Source of the DNA: Rhizobiaceae bacterium
GTDB lineage: Bacteria > Pseudomonadota > Alphaproteobacteria > Rhizobiales > Rhizobiaceae
DNA length: 64,000 bases
Reading direction: 5' to 3'
Assembly: GCA_016742175.1 (NCBI GenBank)
Contig: JACVCH010000002.1
Location: forward strand, 1-64,000
Below the pieces are notes generated by a model, which searched no databases, had not been told where the DNA came from, and saw only the letters and a program-made list of their open reading frames with translations. Every line of letters begins with the position of its first letter. Within the stretch, counting starts at the first letter, position 1. Position numbers and translations under genes: made by a program. Positions 29,757 through 37,670 of the stretch are shown here, in pieces.

Positions 29757-30725
29757 ATGACCCGCACGATCGTCGCCTCGGCGACCAGGGAAATCATCAT
29801 CGGCTTCGATCAGCCCTTTTGCGTGATCGGCGAGCGGATCAACCCGACCGGCCGCAAGAAGCTGGCGGCCGAGATGGTCGCCGGCAATTTCGACACGGTG
29901 ACGAAGGACGCGCTCGAACAGGTCGCCGCCGGCGCCACCATGCTCGACGTCAATGCAGGCGTCACCGCCGTCGATCCGAACGCGACCGAACCGGCGCTTC
30001 TCGTCAAGACGCTGGAGATCGTGCAGAACCTCGTCGACGTGCCGCTTTCGATCGACAGCTCCGTCTCCGCCGCCATCGAAGCCGCGCTCAAGGTCGCCAA
30101 GGGCCGGCCGCTGGTCAATTCGGTCACCGGCGAGGAGGAAAAGCTCGAGGCCATCCTGCCCCTGGTCAAGAAGTACAACGTCCCCGTCGTCGCCATCTCC
30201 AATGACGAAACCGGCATATCGATGGACCCGGACGTCCGCTTCGCCGTCGCCAAGAAGATCGTCGAGCGCTGCGCCGATTTCGGCATCCCCGCCCATGACG
30301 TCGTGGTCGACCCGCTCGTCATGCCGATCGGCGCGCTGGGCGATGCCGGCCGCCAGGTCTTCGCGCTCCTGCGCCGCCTGCGCGAGGAACTGAAGGTCAA
30401 CACCACCTGCGGCCTCTCCAACATCTCCTTCGGCCTGCCCCACCGCCACGGCATCAATGCCGGCTTCATCCCGATGGTCATCGGCGCGGGCATGACGAGC
30501 GCGATCATGAACCCCTGCCGCCCGCAGGAAATGGAAGCCGTCCGAGCCGCCAACGTCCTCAACGGCACCGACCGCGACTGCACCACCTGGATCCGCACCT
30601 ACAAGGACTACAAGCCGGCAGAAGGCGGCCACGCTGTCGCTGCCCCCGTCCCGGTCAGCGCGCCTGGTGATGGCAATGGCGGCCGGCGGCGCGGCGGGCG
30701 CGAAGCGCGGATGGCGCGGGCTTAG
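29757..30725 (+). CDS. Methyltetrahydrofolate:corrinoid methyltransferase (MtgA/AcsE-like)
   Basis: A 322-aa protein with the pterin-binding (dihydropteroate synthase-like) barrel: CVIGERINPTGRKKL at the start, TMLDVNAGVTAVDP, PLSIDSS and VNSVTGEEEKLE. This family transfers methyl between methyl-THF and a corrinoid protein. Here it is expected to move the methyl group from the corrinoid protein (25523) to THF. The last 30 residues are Gly/Arg/Ala-rich and probably disordered. It lies 24 bases after the MetF-like gene. Confidence 0.92.
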   Translation: MTRTIVASATREIIIGFDQPFCVIGERINPTGRKKLAAEMVAGNFDTVTKDALEQVAAGATMLDVNAGVTAVDPNATEPALLVKTLEIVQNLVDVPLSIDSSVSAAIEAALKVAKGRPLVNSVTGEEEKLEAILPLVKKYNVPVVAISNDETGISMDPDVRFAVAKKIVERCADFGIPAHDVVVDPLVMPIGALGDAGRQVFALLRRLREELKVNTTCGLSNISFGLPHRHGINAGFIPMVIGAGMTSAIMNPCRPQEMEAVRAANVLNGTDRDCTTWIRTYKDYKPAEGGHAVAAPVPVSAPGDGNGGRRRGGREARMARA

Positions 30726-30757
30726 TACGCGAGGCTGAGACGATGTCGCCCCGTCAC

Positions 30758-30803
30758 GCCCCCCTCTGCCCTGCCGGGCATCTCCCCCGCGAGGGGGGAG
30801 ATC
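30758..30803 (-). repeat. Intergenic palindromic repeat, family A, copy 4
   Basis: Reverse orientation (GCCCCCCTCTGCCCTGCC, GGGCATCTCCCCCGCGAGG). Left arm of an inverted pair between the folate methyltransferase gene and the RACo-like gene. Confidence 0.85.
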
Positions 30804-30825
30804 ACGCGGTGTCGACGACGAGATT

Positions 30826-30875
30826 AATCTCCCCCCTTGCGGGGGAGATGTCCGGCAGGACAGAGGGGGGCAACG
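30826..30875 (+). repeat. Intergenic palindromic repeat, family A, copy 5
   Basis: Forward orientation, with ATCTCCCCCCTTGCGGGGGA then GATGTCCGGCAGGACAGAGG. Right arm of the pair; it ends 38 bases before the RACo-like start, so it lies in the 5' leader if the two genes are cotranscribed. Confidence 0.85.
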
Positions 30876-30912
30876 TAGAGCAAGTCCCTTCGCCGCATAT
30901 GGAACAATCAGG

Positions 30913-32973
30913 TTGAACGCCCCCTCCAACATCAAGGACCCGCTGGTCCTCTTCATGCCCTCCGGCAAGCGTGGGCGGTTTCCCGTCGGCACGACCGTCC
31001 TCGACGCCGCGCGCGACCTTGGCGTCTATGTCGAGAGCGTGTGCGGCGGGCGCGCCACGTGCGGGCGCTGCCAGGTCGAGGTGCAGGAAGGCCATTTCGC
31101 CAAGCACAAGATCTCGTCCTCCGCCGACCACATCTCGCCCTTCGGCGCCAAGGAAGAGCGCTACGCCAAGGTGCGCGACCTGAAGGAAGGTCGTCGCCTC
31201 TCCTGCTCCGCCACGATCCAGGGCGATCTCGTCATCGACGTGCCGCAGGACGTTCAGATCAACGCGCAGGTGGTGCGCAAGTCGCCGATCGACCGCGTCA
31301 TCGAGCGCAATCCGGCGGTCCAGCTCTGCTATGTCGAGGTCGACGAGCCCGACATGCACAAGCCGCTGGGCGACCTCGACCGGCTGAAGGTCATGCTCGA
31401 ACGCGACTGGGGCTGGCAGGACCTCCTCGTCTCCCAGCACCTCCTGCCGCAGGTCCAGTCGATCCTGCGCAAGGGCAACTGGGGCGTCACCGCCGCCATC
31501 CACCGCGACCTCGATTCCTCGCGACCGACCATCATCGCGCTCTGGCCGGGCCTCAAGAACGAGGCCTACGGCATCGCCTGCGACATCGGCTCGACGACGA
31601 TCGCGATGCACCTCGTCTCGCTGCTCTCGGGCCGTATTGCCGCGACCGCCGGCACGCAGAACCCGCAGATCCGGTTCGGCGAAGACCTGATGAGCCGCGT
31701 CTCCTACGTGATGATGAACCCGGACGGGCGCGAGGCGATGACCAAGGCCGTGCGCGGCGCGGTCAACGACCTCATCGACAAGGTCTGCGCGGAAGCCGAA
31801 GTCGGCCACGACACGCTGCTCGACGCCGTCTTCGTCGGCAACCCGATCATGCACCACCTCTTCCTCGGCATCGACCCGACGGAGCTCGGCCAGGCGCCCT
31901 TCGCGCTTGCCGTCTCGGGCGCGGTGCACACCTGGGGCAGCGAGATCGGCCTCAAGATCAACCACGGCGCGCGCGTCTACGTCCTGCCCTGCATCGCCGG
32001 CCATGTCGGCGCGGACGCTGCCGGCGCGACGCTCTCGGAAGGCCCGCACCGGCAGGACCGGATGATGCTCCTCGTCGATGTCGGCACCAATGCCGAGATC
32101 GTGCTCGGCAACCGCCATCGCCTCCTCGCCGCCTCCTCACCCACCGGCCCTGCCTTCGAGGGCGCCGAGATTTCGTCGGGCCAGCGCGCCGCTCCCGGCG
32201 CGATCGAGCGCGTTCGCATCGATCCCGAGACGCTGGAGCCGAAATTCCGCGTCATCGGCGTCGACAAATGGTCGGACGAGCCCGGCTTCTTCGAAGCCGC
32301 CGAGGCGGTCGGCATCACCGGCATCTGCGGCTCGGCGATCATCGAGGTCGTCGCGGAGATGTACCTTTCGGGCATCATCACCGAGGACGGCGTCGTCGAC
32401 GGCTCGCTCGCCGCCAAGTCGCCGCGCATCGAGGCGTCCGGCCGCACCGCCACCTACGTGCTCCACGAAGGCAAGCAGCGCATCACCGTCACGCAGAACG
32501 ACGTGCGCGCGATCCAGCTCGCCAAGTCGGCGCTTTATGCCGGCATCAAGCTCCTGATGGAAAAGCAGGGCGTCGAGACCGTCGACACGATCTGCTTCGC
32601 CGGCGCCTTCGGCTCCTTCATCGACCCGAAATACGCGATGGTCCTCGGCCTGATCCCCGATTGCGACCTGTCCGACGTCAAGGCGGTCGGCAATGCGGCC
32701 GGCACCGGCGCACTGATGGCGCTCCTCAACCGCGACCACCGCCGCGAGATCGAGGACACCGTCCAGCGCATCGACAAGATCGAAACCGCGCTCGAACCCA
32801 ATTTCCAGCAGCTCTTCATCGACGCGATGGCGCTGCCCAACAAGGTCGACCCGTTCCCCAAGCTCGCCGCGCAGGTGAAGCTGCCCGAACGCAAGGCGAC
32901 GCCCACCAGCGAAGGCGAGGCTCCCCGCCGCCGCTCACGCGAGGAACGCGCCGCAAGGCGCAGCCGCGACTAG
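30913..32973 (+). CDS. 2Fe-2S/ASKHA corrinoid activation protein (RACo/RamA-type)
   Basis: A 686-aa protein with an N-terminal 2Fe-2S ferredoxin domain (ligands C44, C50, C53 and C98) and a C-terminal ASKHA/DUF4445 ATPase domain (CDIGSTTIAMHLVSL; LLVDVGTNAEIVLGN; GPAFEGAEISSGQ). Proteins of this family use ATP and an electron donor to return inactive cob(II)amide to cob(I)amide on corrinoid proteins. The last 30 residues are Lys/Arg-rich. The start is TTG at 30913 because no ATG or GTG lies upstream in frame; an internal ATG at 30955 would shorten the N-terminus. Its stop overlaps the convergent LysR stop by four bases. Confidence 0.93.
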   Translation: MNAPSNIKDPLVLFMPSGKRGRFPVGTTVLDAARDLGVYVESVCGGRATCGRCQVEVQEGHFAKHKISSSADHISPFGAKEERYAKVRDLKEGRRLSCSATIQGDLVIDVPQDVQINAQVVRKSPIDRVIERNPAVQLCYVEVDEPDMHKPLGDLDRLKVMLERDWGWQDLLVSQHLLPQVQSILRKGNWGVTAAIHRDLDSSRPTIIALWPGLKNEAYGIACDIGSTTIAMHLVSLLSGRIAATAGTQNPQIRFGEDLMSRVSYVMMNPDGREAMTKAVRGAVNDLIDKVCAEAEVGHDTLLDAVFVGNPIMHHLFLGIDPTELGQAPFALAVSGAVHTWGSEIGLKINHGARVYVLPCIAGHVGADAAGATLSEGPHRQDRMMLLVDVGTNAEIVLGNRHRLLAASSPTGPAFEGAEISSGQRAAPGAIERVRIDPETLEPKFRVIGVDKWSDEPGFFEAAEAVGITGICGSAIIEVVAEMYLSGIITEDGVVDGSLAAKSPRIEASGRTATYVLHEGKQRITVTQNDVRAIQLAKSALYAGIKLLMEKQGVETVDTICFAGAFGSFIDPKYAMVLGLIPDCDLSDVKAVGNAAGTGALMALLNRDHRREIEDTVQRIDKIETALEPNFQQLFIDAMALPNKVDPFPKLAAQVKLPERKATPTSEGEAPRRRSREERAARRSRD

Positions 32974-33866
32974 AACTTCCCCGTCTCCCGAAAACTCTCG
33001 AACGTCGCGCGGATATGATCCGCCGCCGCCTTCACCGGCGCCGACGCGTCGGGCGCGACGATCATCGCCAGATTGTAGGTCGGCAGCAGCGGCAGCCCCT
33101 CTTCCGGCCCGAGCGCCACGATCTCCTCGCCGATGAACGAGCGCGGCAGCGGCGCCACCGCGAGGTCGGACAGGATCGCCGAGCGCTGCCCCGCCGTGTG
33201 CGCGCTCATATAGGCGATGCGGTATTCGCGCCCCGAGCGCCCCAGCGCCTCGAGCGCCGCCGAGCGCCAGGCGCAGCCTTCCTCCCAGATCGACAGCGGC
33301 AGCGGCTCGCGCATATGCGCGCAGCCGCCCTTGGCGCCGCCCCAGACGATCGGCTCGGTCAGCAGGATCTCCGCTTCGGCCGGAATGTTGCGGCAGACCG
33401 TGAAGAGCGTGATGTCGAGCCCGCCATCGGCAAGCCGCCGGCGCAGATTGCTCGACTGGTCGATGACGACGTCGACCGCGATCGCCGGATGCGTGCGCGC
33501 AAAGCGCTTCAGGACATGCGGCAGCACCCGCTCGCCATAATCGTCGGGCGAACCCAGCCGCACCACGCCGGAAATGTCGGGAATGATGAATTTCGAAACC
33601 GCCTCGCGGTTGAGCGCGATCAGCCGCCGCGCATAGCCGATCAGCATTTCGCCGTCATTGGTCAGCGTCACGGACCGCGCGTCGCGCGCGAAAACCGACC
33701 GGCCGAGAATCTCTTCCAGCTTCTTGATCTGCATCGAAACCGCCGACGGCGTGCGGAACACCGCATTGGCCGCGGCCGTGAAGCTGCCGGTCTCGGCGAT
33801 CGCCACGAAGGTGCGCAGCACGTCCAGATCGAGCAGCGGCATGGGGTGATTGAGCGGCGCGTTCAT
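32970..33866 (-). CDS. LysR family transcriptional regulator
   Basis: A 298-aa protein with an N-terminal winged helix (LDVLRTFVAIAETGSFTAAA, AVSMQIKKLEEILG) and a LysR substrate-binding domain. I chose ATG 33866 because AGGA sits 9 bases ahead of it; ATG 33875 is the alternative. It is convergent with the RACo-like gene and not divergent from a clear target, so its targets are not evident; the methyl-transfer cluster is one option. Confidence 0.92.
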   Translation of the reverse strand: MNAPLNHPMPLLDLDVLRTFVAIAETGSFTAAANAVFRTPSAVSMQIKKLEEILGRSVFARDARSVTLTNDGEMLIGYARRLIALNREAVSKFIIPDISGVVRLGSPDDYGERVLPHVLKRFARTHPAIAVDVVIDQSSNLRRRLADGGLDITLFTVCRNIPAEAEILLTEPIVWGGAKGGCAHMREPLPLSIWEEGCAWRSAALEALGRSGREYRIAYMSAHTAGQRSAILSDLAVAPLPRSFIGEEIVALGPEEGLPLLPTYNLAMIVAPDASAPVKAAADHIRATFESFRETGKF

Positions 33867-33971
33867 GATCAACATTCCTGAATGATGGGATCATTTCATT
33901 TCGATTGATTGAACATCGAGCGAGGCGCATTGTCAATCCATCGAAGGGCAAGCGAACGAAAGGAGATTGCC

Positions 33972-34154
33972 ATGTTCACGCTCTCCGCATTCTCGCATCT
34001 GGTCGACGGACTTCGCGCCATCCACCACCGCCAGCGCAGCGACGCGCTGATGCGCAACCTCTCGCCCGAGACCCGCCGCGACATCGGCTGGCCGGATCGC
34101 TTCGCCTCCGGCGTCGACGGCGACCGCTTCTGGGACGGGAGGAACTTCCGATGA
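33972..34154 (+). CDS. DUF1127-like small basic protein
   Basis: A 60-aa protein, MFTLSAFSHLVDGLRAIHHRQRSD..., with the C-terminal motif NLSPETRRDIGWPDR typical of the DUF1127 family. In other alphaproteobacteria these Arg-rich proteins take part in RNA turnover and metabolic regulation. AGGAG lies 6 bases before the ATG. Its stop overlaps the next small gene in ATGA, so the two are coupled. Confidence 0.85.
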   Translation: MFTLSAFSHLVDGLRAIHHRQRSDALMRNLSPETRRDIGWPDRFASGVDGDRFWDGRNFR

Positions 34155-34351
34155 GCCGCTCGCTCCTGTCACGCCTGCGCGACCACATGGCCGCGCGGCG
34201 CGCCCGCCGCCGGCGCCTCGACGCCTTCCTGTTTTTCTCCGACCTGCCGCACGAGATGCAGGCGGACCTGATGCGCCCGTCGCTCTTCGACGCCTTCGAG
34301 GAGAATGCGCGCGAGGGGTTTCCCGCCTGCCCGCATCTCAGGCTCGGCTAG
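34151..34351 (+). CDS. Small basic protein downstream of the DUF1127-like gene
   Basis: A 66-aa protein (MSRSLLSRLRDHMAARRARRRRLD...) with an Arg-rich N-terminal helix and an acidic/hydrophobic C-terminal half. The four-base overlap with the upstream gene and good coding character support it. I do not recognise a family, but the amphipathic Arg-rich helix resembles DUF1127 proteins. Confidence 0.7.
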   Translation: MSRSLLSRLRDHMAARRARRRRLDAFLFFSDLPHEMQADLMRPSLFDAFEENAREGFPACPHLRLG

Positions 34352-34413
34352 GCAGCGATGCAACACCTTCATCTGGAAATGAGGGATGTCGTTTTTGCAT
34401 CGTCGGACTTCGC

Positions 34414-34428
34414 TTTTGCATCGCAAAA
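34414..34428. promoter_or_regulatory. TTTTGC-N3-GCAAAA palindrome
   Basis: A perfect 6-bp inverted repeat, with a further TTTTTGCATCG 20 bases to the left (34392-34402). It lies in the AT-richer gap ahead of the 45-aa gene and could be an operator. The regulator is unknown. Confidence 0.4.
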
Positions 34429-34524
34429 TGGCGCGGCGCGTCCCTATATGTGCTGCAACGACGAACGACCCCACTCCACGATGCGAAGGCCGTTGCGCGT
34501 GTCATCTAAGATTGGAGACGTGTC

Positions 34525-34662
34525 ATGAAGTTCCTGAACCGGTTTTTCGCCAAGAAGCGCTCGTCGAACATCGCGACGGCGCTCGAGCGCCAGCGGCTCG
34601 GCCGCACGATGCCCGGCCAGACCGGCGCGATGAACGCCTCGCGCCTCGGCCATTTCGTCTGA
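34525..34662 (+). CDS. 45-aa small protein of unknown function
   Basis: MKFLNRFFAKKRSSNIATAL... ends in ASRLGHFV. It has GGAG 7 bases before the ATG and a strong terminator 28 bases after the stop, so it looks like a complete single-gene transcript. The N-terminus is basic and amphipathic. No family recognised. Confidence 0.7.
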   Translation: MKFLNRFFAKKRSSNIATALERQRLGRTMPGQTGAMNASRLGHFV

Positions 34663-34690
34663 TCGCTTCCATCATGTGCCCCACATGATG

Positions 34691-34722
34691 CCGTGCGGGA
34701 CTTCGGTCCCGCGCGGTTTTTT
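34691..34722 (+). terminator. Rho-independent terminator after the 45-aa gene
   Basis: CCGTGCGGGA (34691-34700), loop CTTCGG, TCCCGCGCGG (34707-34716), then six T. The 10-bp stem has one G-T pair. A textbook terminator. Confidence 0.9.
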
Positions 34723-34759
34723 GCGTCGCGCGCCCTTCACGAAACCCTGCCGAAAAATT

Positions 34760-34792
34760 GCTGTCACCAATCTGTCGCATTCCATTGACAGC
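34760..34792. promoter_or_regulatory. Inverted repeat GCTGTCA-N19-TGACAGC upstream of the GlxA-type regulator
   Basis: Perfect 7-bp arms at 34760-34766 and 34786-34792, flanking a TGTCGC at 34773-34778. The right arm contains TTGACA (34785-34790), which could be a -35 box; no clear -10 follows. It could be an autoregulatory site of the AraC-type protein downstream. Confidence 0.45.
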
Positions 34793-34828
34793 TAAGGACT
34801 TTCCTGTTGAGGCTGGTCGGAAAGCGAC

Positions 34829-35866
34829 ATGACAGCCAGCGTCGCGCGGCCTGTGGCGAGGTGTGGAATGAACGCCCGAAATACCGTCAAGCGTTCGATC
34901 GTCTTCTTCCTGGTTCCCGAGTTCACCATGATCGCCTTCGCGACGGCCATCGAGCCCTTGCGCGCCGCCAACCGCATGCTCGGCTACTCCGCCTATCAGT
35001 GGCGTCTCGCCAGCGTCGACGGCAAGCCGGTCAAGGCGTCGAATTCGGTCGAATGCGCCGTCGACACCTCGCTCGAGGTCGAACGGCGCAAGATGACCGG
35101 CGGCGACCGGCCGTCCATGGTCATCGTCTGCTCGGGCGTCAATATCGAGGCCTATTCCAACAAGACCACCTTCGCGTGGCTGCGCGAGGAATACAATCGC
35201 GGCGTCGCAATCGGCGGGCTTTGCACCGGCGCGCATGTGCTGGCGGCCGCCGGCCTTCTGTCCAACCGCCGCTGCGCGATCCATTGGGAGAACCTGCCGG
35301 GCTTCGCCGAGGCCTTCCCGAAGGCCAACGTCTTCGCCGATCTCTTCGAGGTCGACCAGAACATCTACACCTGCGCCGGCGGCACCGCCGCGCTCGACAT
35401 GATGCTGAAGCTCATCGGCGACGATTTCGACGATCACCTCGTCAACCGCGTCTGCGAGCAGGTCCTGACCGACCGCGTCCGCAGCCCGACCGACCGCCAG
35501 CGCCTGCCCCTGCGCGCCCGCCTCGGCGTCCAGAACTCCAAGGTTCTGACCATCATCGAGCTGATGGAGGCGAACCTCACCGAGCCTTTGTCGCTGATCG
35601 AGATCGCCGACCATGTCGGCCTGTCGCGCCGCCAGATCGAGCGCCTGTTCCGCCAGGAAATGGGCCGCTCGCCCGCCCGCTACTACCTCGAAATCCGCCT
35701 CGACCGCGCCCGCCACTTGCTCCTCCAGTCGGCCATGCCCGTCGTCGAAGTCGCCGTCGCCTGCGGCTTCGTCTCCGCCTCGCATTTCTCCAAATGCTAC
35801 CGCGAAGTCTACGCCCGCTCCCCCCAGCAGGAACGCGGCGAACGCCGCCAGTTGCTGGTGGCCTGA
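34829..35866 (+). CDS. GlxA-family transcriptional regulator, GbdR-like (DJ-1/PfpI domain + AraC helix-turn-helix)
   Basis: A 345-aa protein: residues about 20-190 form the DJ-1/PfpI-like domain (IGGLCTGAHVLAAAGLL, with the nucleophile-elbow cysteine), and 235-335 the AraC double helix-turn-helix (LIEIADHVGLSRRQIERLFRQ; VACGFVSASHFSKCYRE). GbdR of Pseudomonas, which activates glycine betaine/dimethylglycine catabolism, has this architecture, and sarcosine oxidase and dimethylglycine dehydrogenase-like genes lie just downstream. A betaine-sensing role is inferred. The start may be 34829 or ATG 34868. Confidence 0.9.
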   Translation: MTASVARPVARCGMNARNTVKRSIVFFLVPEFTMIAFATAIEPLRAANRMLGYSAYQWRLASVDGKPVKASNSVECAVDTSLEVERRKMTGGDRPSMVIVCSGVNIEAYSNKTTFAWLREEYNRGVAIGGLCTGAHVLAAAGLLSNRRCAIHWENLPGFAEAFPKANVFADLFEVDQNIYTCAGGTAALDMMLKLIGDDFDDHLVNRVCEQVLTDRVRSPTDRQRLPLRARLGVQNSKVLTIIELMEANLTEPLSLIEIADHVGLSRRQIERLFRQEMGRSPARYYLEIRLDRARHLLLQSAMPVVEVAVACGFVSASHFSKCYREVYARSPQQERGERRQLLVA

Positions 35867-35930
35867 GGCGTCCGCGAGGCCAGCACGAACACCGGCAGTT
35901 GCCGGTGACCCAGAGAGGCTTACGCCAAGC

Positions 35931-35978
35931 CACCCCCCTCTGCCCTGCCGGGCATCTCCCCCTCAAGGGGGGAGATCA
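35931..35978 (-). repeat. Intergenic palindromic repeat, family A, copy 6
   Basis: Reverse orientation (ACCCCCCTCTGCCCTGCCGG, GCATCTCCCCCTCAAGGGG). Left arm of an inverted pair downstream of the GlxA-type gene. Confidence 0.85.
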
Positions 35979-36092
35979 TCCGATGTCGATGGACCCGCCG
36001 TTCCTTCGACGGTATCGATGCAAGTATGGCGTGCTTAGAGGAGATCACCCGATGTCCGCCGACGCTGCAGAATTGGTGCGAGCCAGACGTGC

Positions 36093-36142
36093 CTGATCTC
36101 CCCCCTTGAGGGGGAGATGTCCGGCAGGACAGAGGGGGGTGC
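36093..36142 (+). repeat. Intergenic palindromic repeat, family A, copy 7
   Basis: Forward orientation (TGATCTCCCCCCTTGAGGGG, GAGATGTCCGGCAGGACAG). Right arm; the spacer to copy 6 is longer (about 115 bases) than in the other pairs. Confidence 0.85.
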
Positions 36143-36216
36143 CTCGCGCCACACACCTCCAAAATGACCGCTATGTCTCCGCCCGCGCCTCCAGCAAAAG
36201 CGCGACGACTCCCCCA

Positions 36217-36347
36217 CGCTTCGTCATCCTCGGGCTTGACCCGAGGATCCATGCGTCGACGTCAAAGCCAGGCACAGCGGTAAAATCATGGACAATATGA
36301 ACCGTTGAGGCATGGATCCTCGGGTCAAGCCCGAGGATGACGAAGCG
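36217..36347. repeat. 37-bp perfect inverted repeat, 57-base spacer
   Basis: Left arm 36217-36253 (CGCTTCGTCATCCTCGGGCT then TGACCCGAGGATCCATG) and right arm 36311-36347 are exact reverse complements. Each arm is itself partly palindromic (CCTCGGGCTTGACCCGAGG). This type is common between genes in alphaproteobacteria. The right arm touches the DUF1194 stop at 36348. Confidence 0.9.
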
Positions 36348-37202
36348 CTACGGATTCGGCCAATTCCACGACCGATTCATCCACCTCTTCTCGCCGATCA
36401 GGCAATCATACGCGTCGCCATTCGCCACCTGCACCACCGGCGCCCGCTCGGCATAGCGCCGCCATGTCGGCGACCACGGCCCCGCCAGTTCCAGCACCAG
36501 TTTGCGCCGCACCGCCTCCGGAAACTGCCCCCAGTCATTCACCGGAATGACGAACGATCCCGGCCCGCCGGTCACGCAGTACGAGTAATATTCGTCGAGG
36601 TCCGGCACGTCGAAGACCGTGCTCATGCCGCCATTGGTCATCAGCGGCAGGCCGTTGACGACGATGCCCTGCGCCACAAGCCGGTCACGCGCCTCGGCCA
36701 CCGGGCTGCCCTGGTTGTTCGGCCCGTCGCCGGAAATGTCGACGACGCGGCGCAGGCCGCGATAGCTGCTCTCGGCGAAGAGGTCGCCGGCAAAGTCCAG
36801 TGCGCCGGAGATCGACGTGCGCCGCGCGCTGTTGGTGTTCTGCTGACCGATCAGGACCGCAACCGCCTCGGCGTCCTCGCGCGAGGCGATCACCGTCCAG
36901 GGCACGACGAGATAATGCGATTCGTCCCCCGCCCATTCGAACATGGCGAGCGCGATCTTGCCGTAGGCCCCGTCCTCGATCGCCTGGATCACGCTCTCAT
37001 GTGTCAGCGCCGCGACATAGCCGTCGCGCTGGATGCGCAGTTCCTCATAGGACATGGAGAGCGAAACGTCTGCCGCCAGCACGAGCTGCACGTCGACGAT
37101 TTCCTGTTCCGCAAAGGCCCGGTCGGTGAAAGCGATGGCCGTCATCAGCGTGAGTGCGACGCTGCCTGTGATCGAAGACATGGATCGAACAGTGACGGTC
37201 AT
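36348..37202 (-). CDS. DUF1194 (von Willebrand A-type) exported protein
   Basis: A 284-aa protein with an N-terminal signal (hydrophobic part about residues 8-30, ending DRAFA) and a VWA-like domain; LVLAADVSLSMSYEE has the metal-site pattern DxSxS, and DISGDGPNNQGSP follows. Members are secreted or periplasmic, with unknown ligands. It is transcribed towards the 37-bp inverted repeat. It is separated from the upstream dehydrogenase gene by repeats and a terminator, so it is probably its own unit. Confidence 0.88.
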   Translation of the reverse strand: MTVTVRSMSSITGSVALTLMTAIAFTDRAFAEQEIVDVQLVLAADVSLSMSYEELRIQRDGYVAALTHESVIQAIEDGAYGKIALAMFEWAGDESHYLVVPWTVIASREDAEAVAVLIGQQNTNSARRTSISGALDFAGDLFAESSYRGLRRVVDISGDGPNNQGSPVAEARDRLVAQGIVVNGLPLMTNGGMSTVFDVPDLDEYYSYCVTGGPGSFVIPVNDWGQFPEAVRRKLVLELAGPWSPTWRRYAERAPVVQVANGDAYDCLIGEKRWMNRSWNWPNP

Positions 37203-37239
37203 GTGACGAGGATACGCACGATCCCCCGATCACAAAGCG

Positions 37240-37262
37240 AAAAGCCCGGACGGACCGGGCTT
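37240..37262 (-). terminator. Terminator-like hairpin upstream of the DUF1194 gene
   Basis: AAGCCCGG (37242-37249), 5-base loop, CCGGGCTT (37255-37262); on the minus strand the stem runs into TTTT. It would end transcripts from the dehydrogenase gene before DUF1194. Confidence 0.55.
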
Positions 37263-37314
37263 CTCCCTTCACGATGACGTTACGGCAAGCGTGGCAAGCC
37301 GGCATTCCAGCTCG

Positions 37315-37436
37315 GCGTCATCCCGCAAGCCGAAGCGAAGCGAAGGCTATCCGGGACCCACTCCGTGACCTTGCGAATTCACGGAATGGTTCCCGGCTCT
37401 CGCCTCGCTACGCTCGGACTTCGGCCGGGATGACGC
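37315..37436. repeat. Intergenic direct repeat, copy 1 (about 122 bp)
   Basis: Begins GCGTCATCCCGC and ends GGCCGGGATGACGC, so the ends are inverted copies of each other. Internal blocks shared with copy 2: GGCTATCCGGGACCCA, CGGAATGGTTCCCGGCTCTC, GCCTCGCTACGCTCGGACTT. Confidence 0.88.
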
Positions 37437-37526
37437 GGCGAGTGTGCGGCTTAGCAACCCGTTTTTGCGCCGTTCCAGGCGAACAGCAGATCACGGATAC
37501 GGATGTGCGGAATTGGCTTGGTACGG

Positions 37527-37656
37527 GGTCATCCCGGAAGCTGATCGCAGCGCAGCGGAGATCGGCTATCCGGGACCCAGTCCGTGACGTCGCAAAGGTC
37601 GCGGAATGGTTCCCGGCTCTCGCCTCGCTACGCTCGGACTTTGGCCGGGATGACGC
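37527..37656. repeat. Intergenic direct repeat, copy 2 (about 130 bp)
   Basis: Same orientation as copy 1, starts GGTCATCCCGGAAGC and ends GGCCGGGATGACGC; the left half differs and has a few more bases. It ends 15 bases from the stop of the dehydrogenase gene. Confidence 0.88.
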
Positions 37657-37670
37657 CCAGACCGTCACCC

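Larger units (their letters stand above)
35867..36347. other. Gene-free gap with family A pair and a 37-bp inverted repeat
   Basis: Contains family A copies 6 and 7 and then the 37-bp inverted repeat pair that abuts the stop of the DUF1194 gene. No gene or terminator with a T-run is seen. The 110 bases between copies 6 and 7 are unique sequence. Confidence 0.75.
37203..37670. other. Gene-free gap with direct repeats and a terminator
   Basis: Holds a terminator-like hairpin (37240-37262) and two long direct repeats (37315-37436 and 37527-37656). The 90 bases between the repeats are unique. No gene is supported; several open frames here are chance. Confidence 0.75.
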
